NCBI GenBank assembly: GCA_910592005.1
Contig: CAJVPP010001437.1
Location: 1-19,972, forward strand
Length of the DNA stretch: 19,972 bases
Direction: 5' to 3'
Origin: Funneliformis mosseae
Taxonomy: Eukaryota > Glomeromycota > Glomeromycetes > Glomerales > Glomeraceae
The position numbers and the translations under genes are program-made. Positions 19,548 through 19,972 of the stretch are shown here, in pieces (the first letter of the stretch is position 1; each line of letters opens with the position of its first letter). The notes under the pieces are model-generated. The model made no database searches, was not told the origin of the DNA, and was given only the letters and a program-made list of their open reading frames with translations.

Positions 19548-19972
19548 TTATCCTATACCTTTGCTTTAAATTATATCTTCAGCGACGTTAAAATTTAGAT
19601 TGAATGGAATAAGCACACAACCCATTTCCGTCTCGTTAGCTTGTTCCTGAAGGCTTTTTGATTTCTTATTATGACGTCTAGAATGTACACTACGCTTATG
19701 GTCACTTATGAACTTGAGGGTCAGAAAATATTTGCCACATATACTACAACATAAACGCTAATGTAATTCTTGTGAAATTGAAGGGTAACAGCTATCATAC
19801 TTTAGAATTTTGAGTTTATCGTGATATTGAAGAGCGTAAATTAGGTTGATTAAGTGACCATTTTTTCCTTTCGTAGTTAGAGGAAGGAATCCATTATTCT
19901 CATTTAAAAGGATGGCAGCATCTGGAGATCTATATACACCACAACATTCATTATTTTTACATTTTCTTATAT
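19548..19972 (-). pseudogene. C2H2 zinc-finger ORF remnant, cut by the window edge
   Basis: Read on minus from the right edge, one frame gives NNECCGVYRSPDAAILLNEN, then GFLPLTTKGKNGHL and a classical finger CSICGKYF...FISDHKRSVH (C-x2-C-x12-H-x4-H, 19683-19748). A basic stretch SRRHNKKSKSLQEQ follows. A TAG at 19758-19760 interrupts it ten bases before the finger. The frame then reaches TAA at 19566-19568 and again at 19548-19550, with coding-like residues between. The N-terminal part lies outside the window. It looks like a member of a repeated zinc-finger ORF family or an element gene; the exact family is unknown. TAG at the place of a likely Gln or Arg codon argues for a pseudogene rather than a gene with an intron, though an intron cannot be fully excluded. 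Confidence 0.55.

Noticed and set aside
19248..19598. 116-codon plus ORF
   Set aside because: Low-complexity hydrophobic text, no domain, contains a nucleotide repeat, and its end overlaps the minus-strand zinc-finger remnant.

Overview
The window looks like nuclear DNA of an early-diverging, very AT-rich fungus, most likely an arbuscular mycorrhizal (glomeromycete) fungus such as Rhizophagus. Grounds: split genes with many short GT-AG introns (mostly 60-170 nt), long A/T homopolymers, a nuclear tRNA-Pro with an anticodon-loop intron, proteins of fungal/opisthokont type, and a repeat-rich right flank with decayed element ORFs. The organism name is inference; no search was run. Exon structures were built by hand from reading frame, splice sites and remembered family consensus.

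Left two thirds (about 1-14,830) is genic. Minus strand: 40S ribosomal protein S3 (214-1610). Divergent from it on plus: a DUF2470 protein with a three-segment membrane tail (1868-2648). Convergent with that: a 15-exon Ste20/GCK-III-type kinase (3079-6138). Then on minus: tRNA-Pro(AGG) (6875-6957), a single-exon BTB/POZ protein (7496-8866) and a nine-exon homologue of the meiotic recombination factor Hop2 (9621-10959). On plus: an eight-exon coiled-coil protein (11482-12847) head to head with HOP2, and a secreted, probably GPI-anchored alginate-lyase-family protein (13347-14829).

Right third (15,002-19,972) holds no intact gene that I can support. It starts with a 242-bp hAT-like MITE with long inverted ends and a perfect 8-bp target duplication. 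After it come a decayed ORF with repeated Cys-x2-Cys modules, a 30-bp perfect palindrome with a degenerate minisatellite, 46-bp and 73-bp imperfect tandem repeats, a second decayed ORF, and a C2H2 zinc-finger pseudogene on minus that leaves the window. Their nonsense codons look mostly like CAA/CAG/CGA turned into TAA/TAG/TGA.

The most interesting spot is the HOP2/coiled-coil intergenic region. A recent tandem duplication of about 200 bp copied the promoter, an ACGCGT (MluI cell-cycle-box-like) site and the first 14 bases of the coiled-coil gene, leaving an upstream decoy start codon. Shared control by such elements and the HOP2 neighbour make the coiled-coil protein a candidate meiotic or cell-cycle protein. 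That is a hypothesis. I found no clearly new multi-gene system.
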